Origin: DASRYH01 sp035687245
GTDB taxonomy: Bacteria > Actinomycetota > Coriobacteriia > Anaerosomatales > PHET01
Assembly: GCA_035687245.1 (NCBI GenBank)
Contig: DASRYH010000038.1
Location: 1 to 12,196 of the forward strand
Length of the DNA stretch: 12,196 bases
Direction: 5' to 3'
Below the pieces are notes generated by a model that did not search any database, was not told where the DNA came from, and saw nothing but the letters and a program-made list of their open reading frames with translations. Of this stretch, positions 1 through 4,876 are shown in pieces. Every line of letters begins with the position of its first letter. Position 1 is the stretch's first letter. Made by a program: the position numbers and the translations under genes.

Positions 1-384
1 CCCGCCTTCCCGCCGCTGATCGCCACGCTAGCGACATGGAAGGGCGGCGCGCTCATGCTCATCGGCGCCGCGCTCTGCATCGGCGGACTCATGGCGCTCG
101 GATCGCCGAATCTCACCGCGTTGCCGTATCCCAAGGACACCGCTGAGCTGCGCGAGTCCGGCCCCTACGCGATCGTTCGGCATCCCATCTACAGCGGCCT
201 CATCTTCGGCGCCTTCGGCTGGGCGCTGTATCTGGAGGCGCCGCTCACGCTGCTATTCGCGGTCGCGCTGTTTGTGCTGTTCGACCTCAAGTCGCGTCGC
301 GAGGAGCGCTGGCTCACCGAGCGCTTCCCGCAGTACGTCGACTACTGCCGCCGCGTGAAGCGCCTCATCCCGTGGCTGTACTGA
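1..384 (+). CDS. Isoprenylcysteine carboxyl methyltransferase family protein, 3' part
   Basis: The frame is open from the first base, so this is the C-terminal 127 residues of a gene that starts outside the window; the ATG at 55 is internal. The motif GPYAIVRHPIYSG, followed by a hydrophobic stretch and a charged tail (KSRREERWLTERFPQY), is the signature of the ICMT/PEMT-like membrane methyltransferases, which use S-adenosylmethionine to methylate lipid or small-molecule substrates in the membrane. Bacterial members rarely have known substrates, so the reaction here is undefined. At least two hydrophobic segments are visible before and after the RHPIY motif. The gene ends at TGA 382-384 and is followed by about 560 bp without a convincing gene. 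The family call is firm; the substrate is unknown. Confidence 0.85.
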   Translation, partial: PAFPPLIATLATWKGGALMLIGAALCIGGLMALGSPNLTALPYPKDTAELRESGPYAIVRHPIYSGLIFGAFGWALYLEAPLTLLFAVALFVLFDLKSRREERWLTERFPQYVDYCRRVKRLIPWLY

Positions 385-605
385 CACGGCGGTAGTCGGT
401 ACCCCGTTCGTGCACCCCAGGTAGTACGCCAAGTCGCTCCGGTGGAGTGACGCTTGCCCCTTGCCGACGCGCGACACTCGTATCACGAAGTGAGTCGATG
501 GGCGGTGGGGCTGTTCACGGCAGCCCGCCGCCGACGGCACCTCAACTCGGCAGAAGACATACCGCTCGGCGTAGCTCCCTCCCCTTCCCTACGCCGGACC
601 GACAA

Positions 606-640
606 GAAGCGGGGCGCCCTCCGATCGGGCGTCCCGTTTC
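606..640. terminator. Strong hairpin, terminator-like
   Basis: Bases 606-619 pair with 627-640 over 14 positions, including two G-U pairs, around a 7-nt loop. The stem core is GGGGCGCCC/GGGCGTCCC, flanked by AAG-type bases on the left and GTTTC on the right. It has no long U tract on either strand, so it is at best a weak intrinsic terminator for the methyltransferase transcript, 220 bp upstream. It could equally be part of a structured RNA. Confidence 0.4.
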
Positions 641-686
641 GCGTACGTCGGCCCCGGAGGGGGTTGCGTGACCGTGCGACGCACTG

Positions 687-698
687 GAACGATTGTTC
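687..698. promoter_or_regulatory. Candidate LexA (SOS) box GAAC-N4-GTTC
   Basis: The 12-mer GAACGATTGTTC is an exact match to the GAAC-N4-GTTC core used by LexA of Bacillus and Actinobacteria, and the dyad extends one base each side (GGAAC/GTTCC). It lies 249 bp upstream of the GIY-YIG gene start and about 185 bp upstream of that gene's promoter, which is far for direct repression. A single chance dyad cannot be excluded. Confidence 0.35.
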
Positions 699-800
699 CG
701 ATTGCATAGAGCCCCTCACTAGATGCTTGCCGGTTCCTATCAGGCCAGCTCAGCAGCGGTATTTCCGCGTACAATCCGGCTGCACAGCCGTCCCCTTTGT

Positions 801-826
801 GCTCCAAGTATTGGAGCGATCGCTCC
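801..826. repeat. Two overlapping, mutually exclusive inverted repeats
   Basis: GCTCCAA-GTA-TTGGAGC (801-817) is a perfect 7-bp stem with a 3-nt loop. The second half of that stem also begins a perfect 14-bp palindrome, GGAGCGATCGCTCC (813-826). Only one of the two stems can form at a time in an RNA, or the palindrome may be a protein-binding site. It sits about 55 bp upstream of the GIY-YIG promoter. No function can be assigned. Confidence 0.4.
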
Positions 827-881
827 TATGCGCGTGACGGTTTCAGGAACCCATCCCCCGCGTCCCAGCTGGCCCTGCCCG

Positions 882-910
882 TTGACTCCGCAATTTCATC
901 CGGGTATTAT
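882..910 (+). promoter_or_regulatory. Sigma-70/sigma-A type promoter for the GIY-YIG gene
   Basis: TTGACT (882-887) and TATTAT (905-910) each match the vegetative consensus at five of six positions and are separated by exactly 17 bp. Transcription would start near 917, giving a leader of about 30 nt before the GTG at 947. It is the best-formed promoter in the window. Confidence 0.7.
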
Positions 911-946
911 TCGGCATCGCATCTTACCTGCCGAAAGGCCGCTACC

Positions 947-1297
947 GTGGACCGCAAAGAGGCCGTGCGCCGCTACAAGGAGAACCCGCCGCCCGCCGGC
1001 GTCTTTGTCGTGCGCAACGTGGCCGAAGGCATGGTGCTCATCGGCGCGACGCCGAACGTGGCTGGCAGGCTGAACCGGGAGCGCTTCGCGCTTGAGATGG
1101 GGAGCCATACGAGCAGGCAGCTGCAGGCCGACTGGAACCGGCTCGGCCCCGACGCGTTCGTCATCGAGATGCTCGACGAGATCGAGGAGCCCGAAGACCC
1201 GGGCACCGACCTCAAAGAGGAGCTCGAGGAGCTTCGGCAGATGTGGATCGAGAAGCTCCAGCTCAAGCCGGAGCAGCTCTACAAGATGCTGGGCTAG
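947..1297 (+). CDS. Small GIY-YIG nuclease-family protein
   Basis: This is a 116-residue protein. I chose the GTG at 947 because GAAAGG lies 8 bp upstream, a promoter ends just before it, and the upstream extension to an ATG at 797 reads as non-coding. The N-terminus matches the compact GIY-YIG family layout: a basic helix (residues 3-13), GVF at 18-20 in the GIY position, LIG at 31-33 in the YIG position, and GRLNRERF at 40-47 carrying the Arg region of the active site. A conserved-looking block (SRQLQADWNRLGPDAF) follows at about 56-71, then an acidic helical C-terminus. The GIY and YIG triplets are degenerate, so nuclease activity is uncertain. These small proteins are usually of unknown role. 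It is convergent with the Cys-cluster gene, 18 bp away. Confidence 0.75.
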   Translation: MDRKEAVRRYKENPPPAGVFVVRNVAEGMVLIGATPNVAGRLNRERFALEMGSHTSRQLQADWNRLGPDAFVIEMLDEIEEPEDPGTDLKEELEELRQMWIEKLQLKPEQLYKMLG

Positions 1298-1315
1298 CGA
1301 GCCAATCCCAAGCCG

Positions 1316-1765
1316 CTACCCCTTCTCGGGCAGCCACTCGTCTGGCCACAGCTCGCAGTGGTAGCTGTGGCAGATCGGCGCGCGGAACTCGGCCGGGAGC
1401 AGGCAACCCGTGTCGGGGTGGCAGAACTGGCACTTGCGCACGTCCACCCAAAACGGCAGCGCCGCGAGGTATGCCTCCCCCTCCGGCGTCTGCGAATGCG
1501 AGCGCCGCGGGTCGTGCAGCGGCTCGACGCCAGCAAGCCCGGGCACGTACTCGTCGCCCACGCGCACGAGCGCCCCGCTCTCCACGAACTTGCCGAACCA
1601 CTCGTCGATGTAGGCGAACAGCCACTCCTCGCCGACGTACTCGCCGTTCTCGTCGTGCGCGAGGTAGAGCGCGCAGCACAGCCCCCCGCAGGTGTGGCAC
1701 AGGTCGTAGTTCTCGTTCGCGAGAGGGTCGACGCGCATCGCGTCTTCGGCAGGCTCGAACAGCAT
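1316..1765 (-). CDS. YkgJ-like cysteine-cluster protein
   Basis: This is a 149-residue soluble protein with nine cysteines in two groups: CxxCxxxCC at residues 23-31 and CxxC-x5-C-x10-C-x4-C at 112-137, near the motif LLPAEFRAPICHSYHC. This arrangement resembles the YkgJ/UPF0153 group of putative zinc- or iron-sulfur-binding proteins, whose biochemical function is not established. Between the two groups lies an acidic/aromatic stretch of about 80 residues. The gene starts 4 bp after the stop of the HsmA-type gene and has no strong Shine-Dalgarno site, so it is probably translated by coupling. It is the last gene of the minus-strand run. An alternative start is Met10. The metal-binding inference is good; a role in arsenic handling is speculation from position. 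Confidence 0.75.
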   Translation of the reverse strand: MLFEPAEDAMRVDPLANENYDLCHTCGGLCCALYLAHDENGEYVGEEWLFAYIDEWFGKFVESGALVRVGDEYVPGLAGVEPLHDPRRSHSQTPEGEAYLAALPFWVDVRKCQFCHPDTGCLLPAEFRAPICHSYHCELWPDEWLPEKG

Positions 1766-1769
1766 GCGG

Positions 1770-2153
1770 CTAGCCCATCATCTTGGGCAGCGCCTGCGCA
1801 AAGCCCGTCACCAGCGTGATCATCCATAGCACCCAGACCGCGAGCGAGAGCTTGTGGAAGCGCGCAAGCCACGCCTCTTGCTTGCGCAGCATCACGACCG
1901 TCGCCCAGATCGAGTGCGCGGCCATGACGGCGATCGCCGAAAAGCCCAAGAAGCCGTGGACGTCAGCCTCGAAGCCGCCGGCGATGATGCTCATCAGCGT
2001 CGTCGCGGTGGTGTCGACTACGAAACCGGCCCAGAACAGCGCGAGGTGCGACGGCCTGAGGATGCCTGCTCGGCGCTCGGCGAAGACCGCGATCGTGTAG
2101 AGCAGGGCCGCAAGCAGGATGCCCACGACTGCAGCGATGACCATCGGCGACAT
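1770..2153 (-). CDS. hsmA: HsmA family (TIGR03987-type) four-helix membrane protein
   Basis: This is a 127-residue integral membrane protein with about four hydrophobic segments (roughly 4-24, 37-58, 66-88 and 103-120). The features I recognise from the HsmA/TIGR03987 group are AERRAGILRPSHLALFWAGF (residues 25-44), DTTATT at 47-52, the GGF...HG loop around 59-67, HSIWA at 80-84 and ARFHKLSL at 97-104. The family is small and poorly characterised. I took the ATG at 2153 rather than the one at 2183 because an AAAGGGAG ribosome-binding site lies directly upstream. That site is joined to a TGCCGAA word (2163-2169 on the plus strand reads TTCGGCA). It is followed 4 bp on by the Cys-cluster gene, which suggests shared expression. 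Confidence 0.75.
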   Translation of the reverse strand: MSPMVIAAVVGILLAALLYTIAVFAERRAGILRPSHLALFWAGFVVDTTATTLMSIIAGGFEADVHGFLGFSAIAVMAAHSIWATVVMLRKQEAWLARFHKLSLAVWVLWMITLVTGFAQALPKMMG

Positions 2154-2183
2154 GAGCTCCCTTTCGGCAGGCTGGAGTGTCAT

Positions 2184-2272
2184 CCCCAGCGTAACCCAAG
2201 CGCCAACGCGCCGGGGTCTGAACGCAGAAGCGGAGCCGCCCCGTGCCCGCGGCCCCGCCGTTAGTGCGCTCG
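2184..2272. other. GC-rich spacer between VOC and hsmA genes
   Basis: These 89 bp hold no ORF of note. Part of the stretch (about 2235-2265) is very C/G-rich with short self-complementary pieces such as GCCGC-N9-GCGGC, but there is no U tract and no convincing promoter. It may weakly attenuate transcription or simply be a spacer within the minus-strand run. Confidence 0.35.
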
Positions 2273-2653
2273 CTACTTGCCGTCGCCCGGCTGCTGGATG
2301 CCGATCTTGTTGCCTTCAGAGTCGATGAAGGTGGCAGTCCAACCCACCATCGGACCCATGAACTGCGGCTCCTGCAGGACCTCGCCGCCAGCCTCGCGCA
2401 CGCGCGCGATCATCGCGTTGATGTCGCCGCGGGCGCCCAGGTACGGCACCGGGCCGTCGACGCCCGGCTTGCCGGCGAGGCTGACGTCGGCGCTCACGAC
2501 GTATTCACCCTCGGGGCCCTGGATAGCGGCCACCTGGTCTTCCATGCCGGGGAAGCGCATCAATACGCGCCCGGTCACGTGCTCGTAGAACTTCACGGCG
2601 CGATCGAGATCGGTAGCCGGAATGCTTGCCCAGACGATGACGTTGTCAGCCAC
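2273..2653 (-). CDS. VOC (glyoxalase/bleomycin-resistance fold) protein
   Basis: This is a 126-residue protein. The GTG at 2653 is chosen because AAGGGAG lies 6 nt upstream; an open frame reaching an ATG at 2797 adds 48 residues of low plausibility that overlap the neighbouring small ORF. The start IVWASIPATDLDRAVKFYEH is the classic first beta-strand and helix of a single vicinal-oxygen-chelate domain, with paired modules at about 5-60 and 68-120 (GDINAMIARVREAGGEV, then TATFIDSEGNKIGIQQP). It has no cysteine, unlike the thiol-bearing C-As lyase ArsI, so it should not be called ArsI despite its place after arsM. Members of this type bind small molecules or act as metal-dependent isomerases or lyases; the substrate is unknown. 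It is probably co-transcribed with arsM. Confidence 0.85.
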   Translation of the reverse strand: MADNVIVWASIPATDLDRAVKFYEHVTGRVLMRFPGMEDQVAAIQGPEGEYVVSADVSLAGKPGVDGPVPYLGARGDINAMIARVREAGGEVLQEPQFMGPMVGWTATFIDSEGNKIGIQQPGDGK

Positions 2654-2718
2654 TTTGGGCTCCCTTCGGTGTGTGGAACGTGCACCAGAAGTTGTACCCG
2701 AAACGAAAGCTTCTATCG

Positions 2719-2901
2719 CTAGCGCAGGTAGATACGAGTCCGCACGCTTGGCTCGCGCATCTGGGTGCGAGGCATCACGCACTCGCATGGGCAGCACGCT
2801 TCTGCGAAAACGTCGTAGGGCTGCTCGCCCCGCGTGCGTCCGGTGCCGAATACCCAGCGCCCGAAGAACTCGCGCGCCCGATTGTTGAGGTCGCTATCCA
2901 T
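2719..2901 (-). CDS. Candidate 60-residue Cys-rich small protein downstream of arsM
   Basis: I do not recognise this protein. The ATG (2901) lies two bases after the arsM stop, and a full AAGGAGG Shine-Dalgarno sequence at 2909-2915 sits 7 nt upstream, embedded in the last arsM codons (Lys-Glu-Ala). That is near-ideal for coupled translation. The predicted protein is hydrophilic with an aromatic patch (FFGRWVF, 12-18) and a dense cluster CCPCEC at residues 36-41, which could bind soft metals or trivalent arsenic. The last 15 residues are Arg-rich and less protein-like, so the frame could be truncated or decayed. Since AAGGAGG also encodes Lys-Glu, the site may be fortuitous. A plus-strand frame covers the same bases but has no comparable signals. 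Confidence 0.5.
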   Translation of the reverse strand: MDSDLNNRAREFFGRWVFGTGRTRGEQPYDVFAEACCPCECVMPRTQMREPSVRTRIYLR

Positions 2902-2903
2902 GG

Positions 2904-3782
2904 CTAGGCCTCCTTCACCGCACGCACGCGCACGCTGTCAAAGCGGGTCGCGGCTTCGAGCAGCTGCGCGCGGTCGACGCCGGCGTAGCGCTGGAACTGT
3001 GCGACCAGGTCCTCGGAGACTGCGTTGACCAGGTCAAAGGTCTGCTCGTGCTCGACCTCGACGTGCGAGAAGCCTGCCTGCCGAATCATCGCGAGGTAGT
3101 CGTCTTTGAGCGCCGCACCCGAGAGGCACGCCACGTACGCTTCGACCGAGTCGAGGATCTGCACCGGCACCTCGCCCAGCAGCACGATGTCGGAGACCGA
3201 CAGCCGGCCGCCGGGTCGCAGAACGCGGAACGCCTCGTCGAAGACGCGCTGCTTGTTGGGAACGAGGTTCACGACGCAGTTGGAGATGATGGCGTCGACA
3301 GTCGAGTCAGCCACCGGCAGGTTCTCGATCTCACCAAGGCGGAACTCGACGTTGGCGGAGCCAGCGGCTGCTGCGTTTCGGCGCGCACGATCCACCATCT
3401 CCGGTGTCATGTCCACGCCGATCACGTGCCCGCTTTCGCCCACGCGCTTGGCGGCGAGGAAGCAGTCGATGCCGCCGCCGGAGCCCAAGTCGAGCACGGT
3501 CTCGCCCGGCTGGAGGTCGAGCATCGCGAGCGGGTTGCCGCAGCCCAGACCGAGGTCGGCGCCTTCGGGGATGTCGGCGAGGTCACCCGCGTCGTAGCCG
3601 AGGTCTTCTGGAGTGAATACCGAGTCGGGCCGCTGGGTCGCCGAGCCGCAGCCGCATGCGGCCGGGGCAGTGGCGTCCGCAGGCGCCGACGCCGCCGGGG
3701 CGCCGCAGCACGATTCGGCGGCGGTGACGTGGCCAGCGTAACGCTCGCGCACCGCCTGCTTGATGTCCTGCTCGTCATGCAT
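2904..3782 (-). CDS. arsM: Arsenite S-adenosylmethionine methyltransferase
   Basis: This 292-residue cytosolic enzyme methylates As(III) using S-adenosylmethionine to mono-, di- and trimethyl forms. The N-terminal region has CC at 25-26 and CGC at 43-45 around an Ala/Pro-rich linker, both typical of bacterial ArsM. GLGCGNPL at 78-85, the SAM motif VLDLGSGGGIDC at 96-107, SNCVVNL at 167-173 and the Cys in ACLSGA (219) supply the conserved thiols that hold arsenic. RVLRPGGRL at 186-194 is a standard class I methyltransferase element. I chose the ATG at 3782 for its AAGGGAG site 7 nt upstream; a longer open frame to 3860 adds a non-conserved stretch. Its first 8 nt overlap the nitroreductase 3' end, so the two are translationally coupled. 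Control by the divergent ArsR is likely. Confidence 0.95.
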   Translation of the reverse strand: MHDEQDIKQAVRERYAGHVTAAESCCGAPAASAPADATAPAACGCGSATQRPDSVFTPEDLGYDAGDLADIPEGADLGLGCGNPLAMLDLQPGETVLDLGSGGGIDCFLAAKRVGESGHVIGVDMTPEMVDRARRNAAAAGSANVEFRLGEIENLPVADSTVDAIISNCVVNLVPNKQRVFDEAFRVLRPGGRLSVSDIVLLGEVPVQILDSVEAYVACLSGAALKDDYLAMIRQAGFSHVEVEHEQTFDLVNAVSEDLVAQFQRYAGVDRAQLLEAATRFDSVRVRAVKEA

Positions 3783-4347
3783 CTGAGTTCTCCCTTCGCT
3801 GCGCTGACTGCGAGCCCCACGCCCGCCCAGCGTCGCCTTCCCATCGTTCGACGTGCACAAAACCCGGCTCGTACCGTTCGGCTGCCGGCTTGTCCTCGGC
3901 CGGATGGCCCAGAGCGACCAGCGACATGGGCCGAATGTGTCGCGGAGTCTTCACGGCGAGAGCCACCGCCATCTCGAACGGCTTCATCGGGTGCACGCCG
4001 ATCCACACGCCGCCGAGCCCGCTCGCGTGAGCCGCGACCAGTAGGTTCTCGATCGCAGCAGAGCAGTCGATCGACCAGAACCCCGGGTACCTGAGCACCC
4101 GCTTGTCTGCACAGACCACTAGCCCCACCGCCGCGCCCTCGAGCGGCTTGGCGAACGGAGTCGTTCGCGAGAGCCGGCGCAATGCTTCGCGCTCTCGAAC
4201 GATCACGAACCGCCACGGCTGCTCGTTGCCCGCCGAAGGGGCCGCCATCGCAGCACGAAGCACTTGCTCGAGCACCTCGTCGGAGACTGGCGCGTCTGTG
4301 AACCGCCGAATGCTGCGCCTCGTGAGCATGGCCTGCATCGCGTCCAT
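3775..4347 (-). CDS. Nitroreductase family FMN-dependent oxidoreductase
   Basis: This is a 190-residue protein of the NfsA/FRase-like nitroreductase fold, which uses FMN and NAD(P)H to reduce nitro groups, quinones or related substrates and normally acts as a dimer. RRSIRRF at 10-16 (FMN phosphate binding), APSAGNEQPW at 36-45, IENLLVAAHASGLGGVW at 99-115 and MSLVALGHP at 141-149 are all characteristic. The ATG at 4347 is used because AAGGAT lies about 7 nt upstream; the ATG at 4356 would overlap that site. The last 20 or so residues form a charged tail beyond the usual family end. It is the first gene of the ars run and overlaps arsM by 8 nt. Nitroreductases can reduce nitro-organoarsenicals, so a role in organoarsenical turnover is possible but unproven. 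Confidence 0.9.
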   Translation of the reverse strand: MDAMQAMLTRRSIRRFTDAPVSDEVLEQVLRAAMAAPSAGNEQPWRFVIVREREALRRLSRTTPFAKPLEGAAVGLVVCADKRVLRYPGFWSIDCSAAIENLLVAAHASGLGGVWIGVHPMKPFEMAVALAVKTPRHIRPMSLVALGHPAEDKPAAERYEPGFVHVERWEGDAGRAWGSQSAQRRENSDA

Positions 4348-4379
4348 GAGAACCATCCTTCGGCCTGATTGTCGTCCAC

Positions 4380-4434
4380 TTCGATACTTGTCGAATTACT
4401 TTACAAGGCATACTATTTCGACAGTCATCGAAAT
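4380..4434. promoter_or_regulatory. Two ArsR operator candidates (TTCGA-N6-TCGAA)
   Basis: Two dyads of identical geometry lie in the divergent spacer. One is TTCGA-N6-TCGAA at 4380-4395. The other is longer, ATTTCGA-N6-TCGAAAT at 4415-4434. Their centres are 37 bp apart. The first covers the putative -35 of the arsR promoter; the second lies between the -35 and -10 of the opposite promoter and over the arsR start-site region. ArsR/SmtB dimers bind imperfect dyads of this size and release them when As(III) binds. The assignment rests on position, symmetry and repetition. Confidence 0.7.
4388..4416 (+). promoter_or_regulatory. Putative arsR promoter
   Basis: TTGTCG (4388-4393) and TACTAT (4411-4416) are separated by 17 bp, each matching consensus at four of six positions. 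The predicted start near 4423 gives a leader of about 30 nt to the arsR ATG. The -35 falls inside the first dyad, consistent with autoregulation. Confidence 0.5.
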
Positions 4435-4440
4435 TGTCAA
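4410..4440 (-). promoter_or_regulatory. Putative promoter of the nitroreductase-arsM run
   Basis: On the minus strand a perfect TTGACA lies at 4435-4440. A -10 candidate TAGTAT lies at 4410-4415 (19-bp spacer), with AATAGT at 4412-4417 as a 17-bp alternative. The better ArsR dyad (4415-4434) fills the spacer, so repressor binding would block polymerase. The spacing of the -10 is the uncertain part. Confidence 0.55.
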
Positions 4441-4453
4441 GTAGGAGATTCAA

Positions 4454-4798
4454 ATGAGCGATGCGCAGCCCATGCAGAATGAAGAGATCGCCGACCGCGT
4501 CTTCAAGGCGCTAGCCTCACGCCCCCGTCGCAAGATCCTGCTCATGCTGGCGAGCGGTGAGGGCGCCGAAGACGCGCGCTGCTGCGGCGCAAACGAGATC
4601 TGCGCGTGCGTCTTCTCAGAGAAGCTCGGCCTGAGCGCGTCGACCGTCTCGCACCACCTGAAGGTGCTCACGGAGGCCGAGCTCGTGGAGTCGCGCAAGG
4701 ATGGGCTGTGGGTCTACTACAACCTCCGCCCCGAAGTCATCGCCGCAGTCGCCAACGACCTCAAGACGATCATCTCCGGCGGCTGCTGCGCGAGCTAA
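4454..4798 (+). CDS. arsR: ArsR/SmtB-family arsenic-responsive repressor
   Basis: This 114-residue winged-helix repressor has an AGGAG site (4443-4447) 6 nt before its ATG. VFKALASRPRRKILLML at 16-32 is the N-terminal helix pair of the family. EKLGLSASTVSHHLKVLTEAELVESRKDGLWVYYNL at about 56-91 gives the recognition helix and wing. The CAC pair at 50 and 52, just before the recognition helix, matches the alpha-3N-type CxC As(III) sensor (ELCVCDL in classical ArsR). Extra cysteines occur at 43-44 (CC) and at 111-112 near the C-terminus (CC), which may add a third ligand or a second site. It is transcribed divergently from nitroreductase-arsM and, from the shared dyads, probably represses both itself and that run. 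Confidence 0.95.
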   Translation: MSDAQPMQNEEIADRVFKALASRPRRKILLMLASGEGAEDARCCGANEICACVFSEKLGLSASTVSHHLKVLTEAELVESRKDGLWVYYNLRPEVIAAVANDLKTIISGGCCAS

Positions 4799-4832
4799 CG
4801 CCCGCTCCGCGCGTCCTGCCCGCGCCTCCGCG

Positions 4833-4876
4833 CCCCGCTGCCCCGCGCCCCTCGCGGCCCCGCCCGCCGCGGCCCC
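4833..4876 (-). other. G-quadruplex-capable tract between convergent genes
   Basis: Read on the minus strand, G-runs of 3-4 bases lie at 4873-4876, 4863-4865, 4858-4861, 4848-4851, 4841-4844 and 4833-4836, with loops of 1-7 nt. This meets the canonical G3+N1-7 pattern with runs to spare. The whole spacer 4799-4875 is strongly C-biased on the plus strand. It lies just after the SRPBCC stop codon, so that transcript's 3' end would carry an RNA quadruplex motif. No U-tract terminator is seen between these converging genes. Formation in the cell is untested. Confidence 0.5.

Larger units (their letters stand above)
385..881. other. Long intergenic stretch without a convincing gene
   Basis: No frame here combines a ribosome-binding site, a plausible start and protein-like composition; the open frames on both strands encode Arg/Pro/Ser-rich sequences typical of out-of-frame GC-rich DNA. 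What it does hold is structure: a small hairpin at 433-451 (8-bp stem with one G-U pair, 3-nt loop), a strong hairpin at 606-640, a GAAC-N4-GTTC dyad at 687-698, a short dyad CGGCTG-N2-CAGCCG at 777-790 and overlapping hairpins at 801-826. I saw no tRNA, SRP RNA, tmRNA or RNase P signature. It could carry an unrecognised small RNA or decayed sequence. Confidence 0.6.

Noticed and set aside
454..837. 127-residue plus-strand open frame
   Set aside because: No ribosome-binding site, Arg/Pro-rich random-like composition, and it runs across several hairpins.
797..946. N-terminal extension of the GIY-YIG protein to an ATG at 797
   Set aside because: The region contains that gene's promoter (882-910); the GTG at 947 has a ribosome-binding site and begins the conserved domain.
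2273..2653. VOC protein as ArsI, the C-As lyase
   Set aside because: It has no cysteines, whereas ArsI needs a vicinal thiol pair; position after arsM is not enough.
2654..2797. 48-residue N-terminal extension of the VOC protein
   Set aside because: The VOC domain begins right after the GTG at 2653, which has AAGGGAG at proper spacing; the extension is unlike the family and overlaps the small ORF.
2671..2907. 78-residue plus-strand frame antisense to the small Cys-rich ORF
   Set aside because: No Shine-Dalgarno site and no recognisable motif; the minus-strand frame has an ideal site and lies in operon orientation.
3048..4094. 348-residue plus-strand open frame
   Set aside because: It is antisense to arsM and the nitroreductase, with His/Arg/Val-rich composition typical of a shadow frame.
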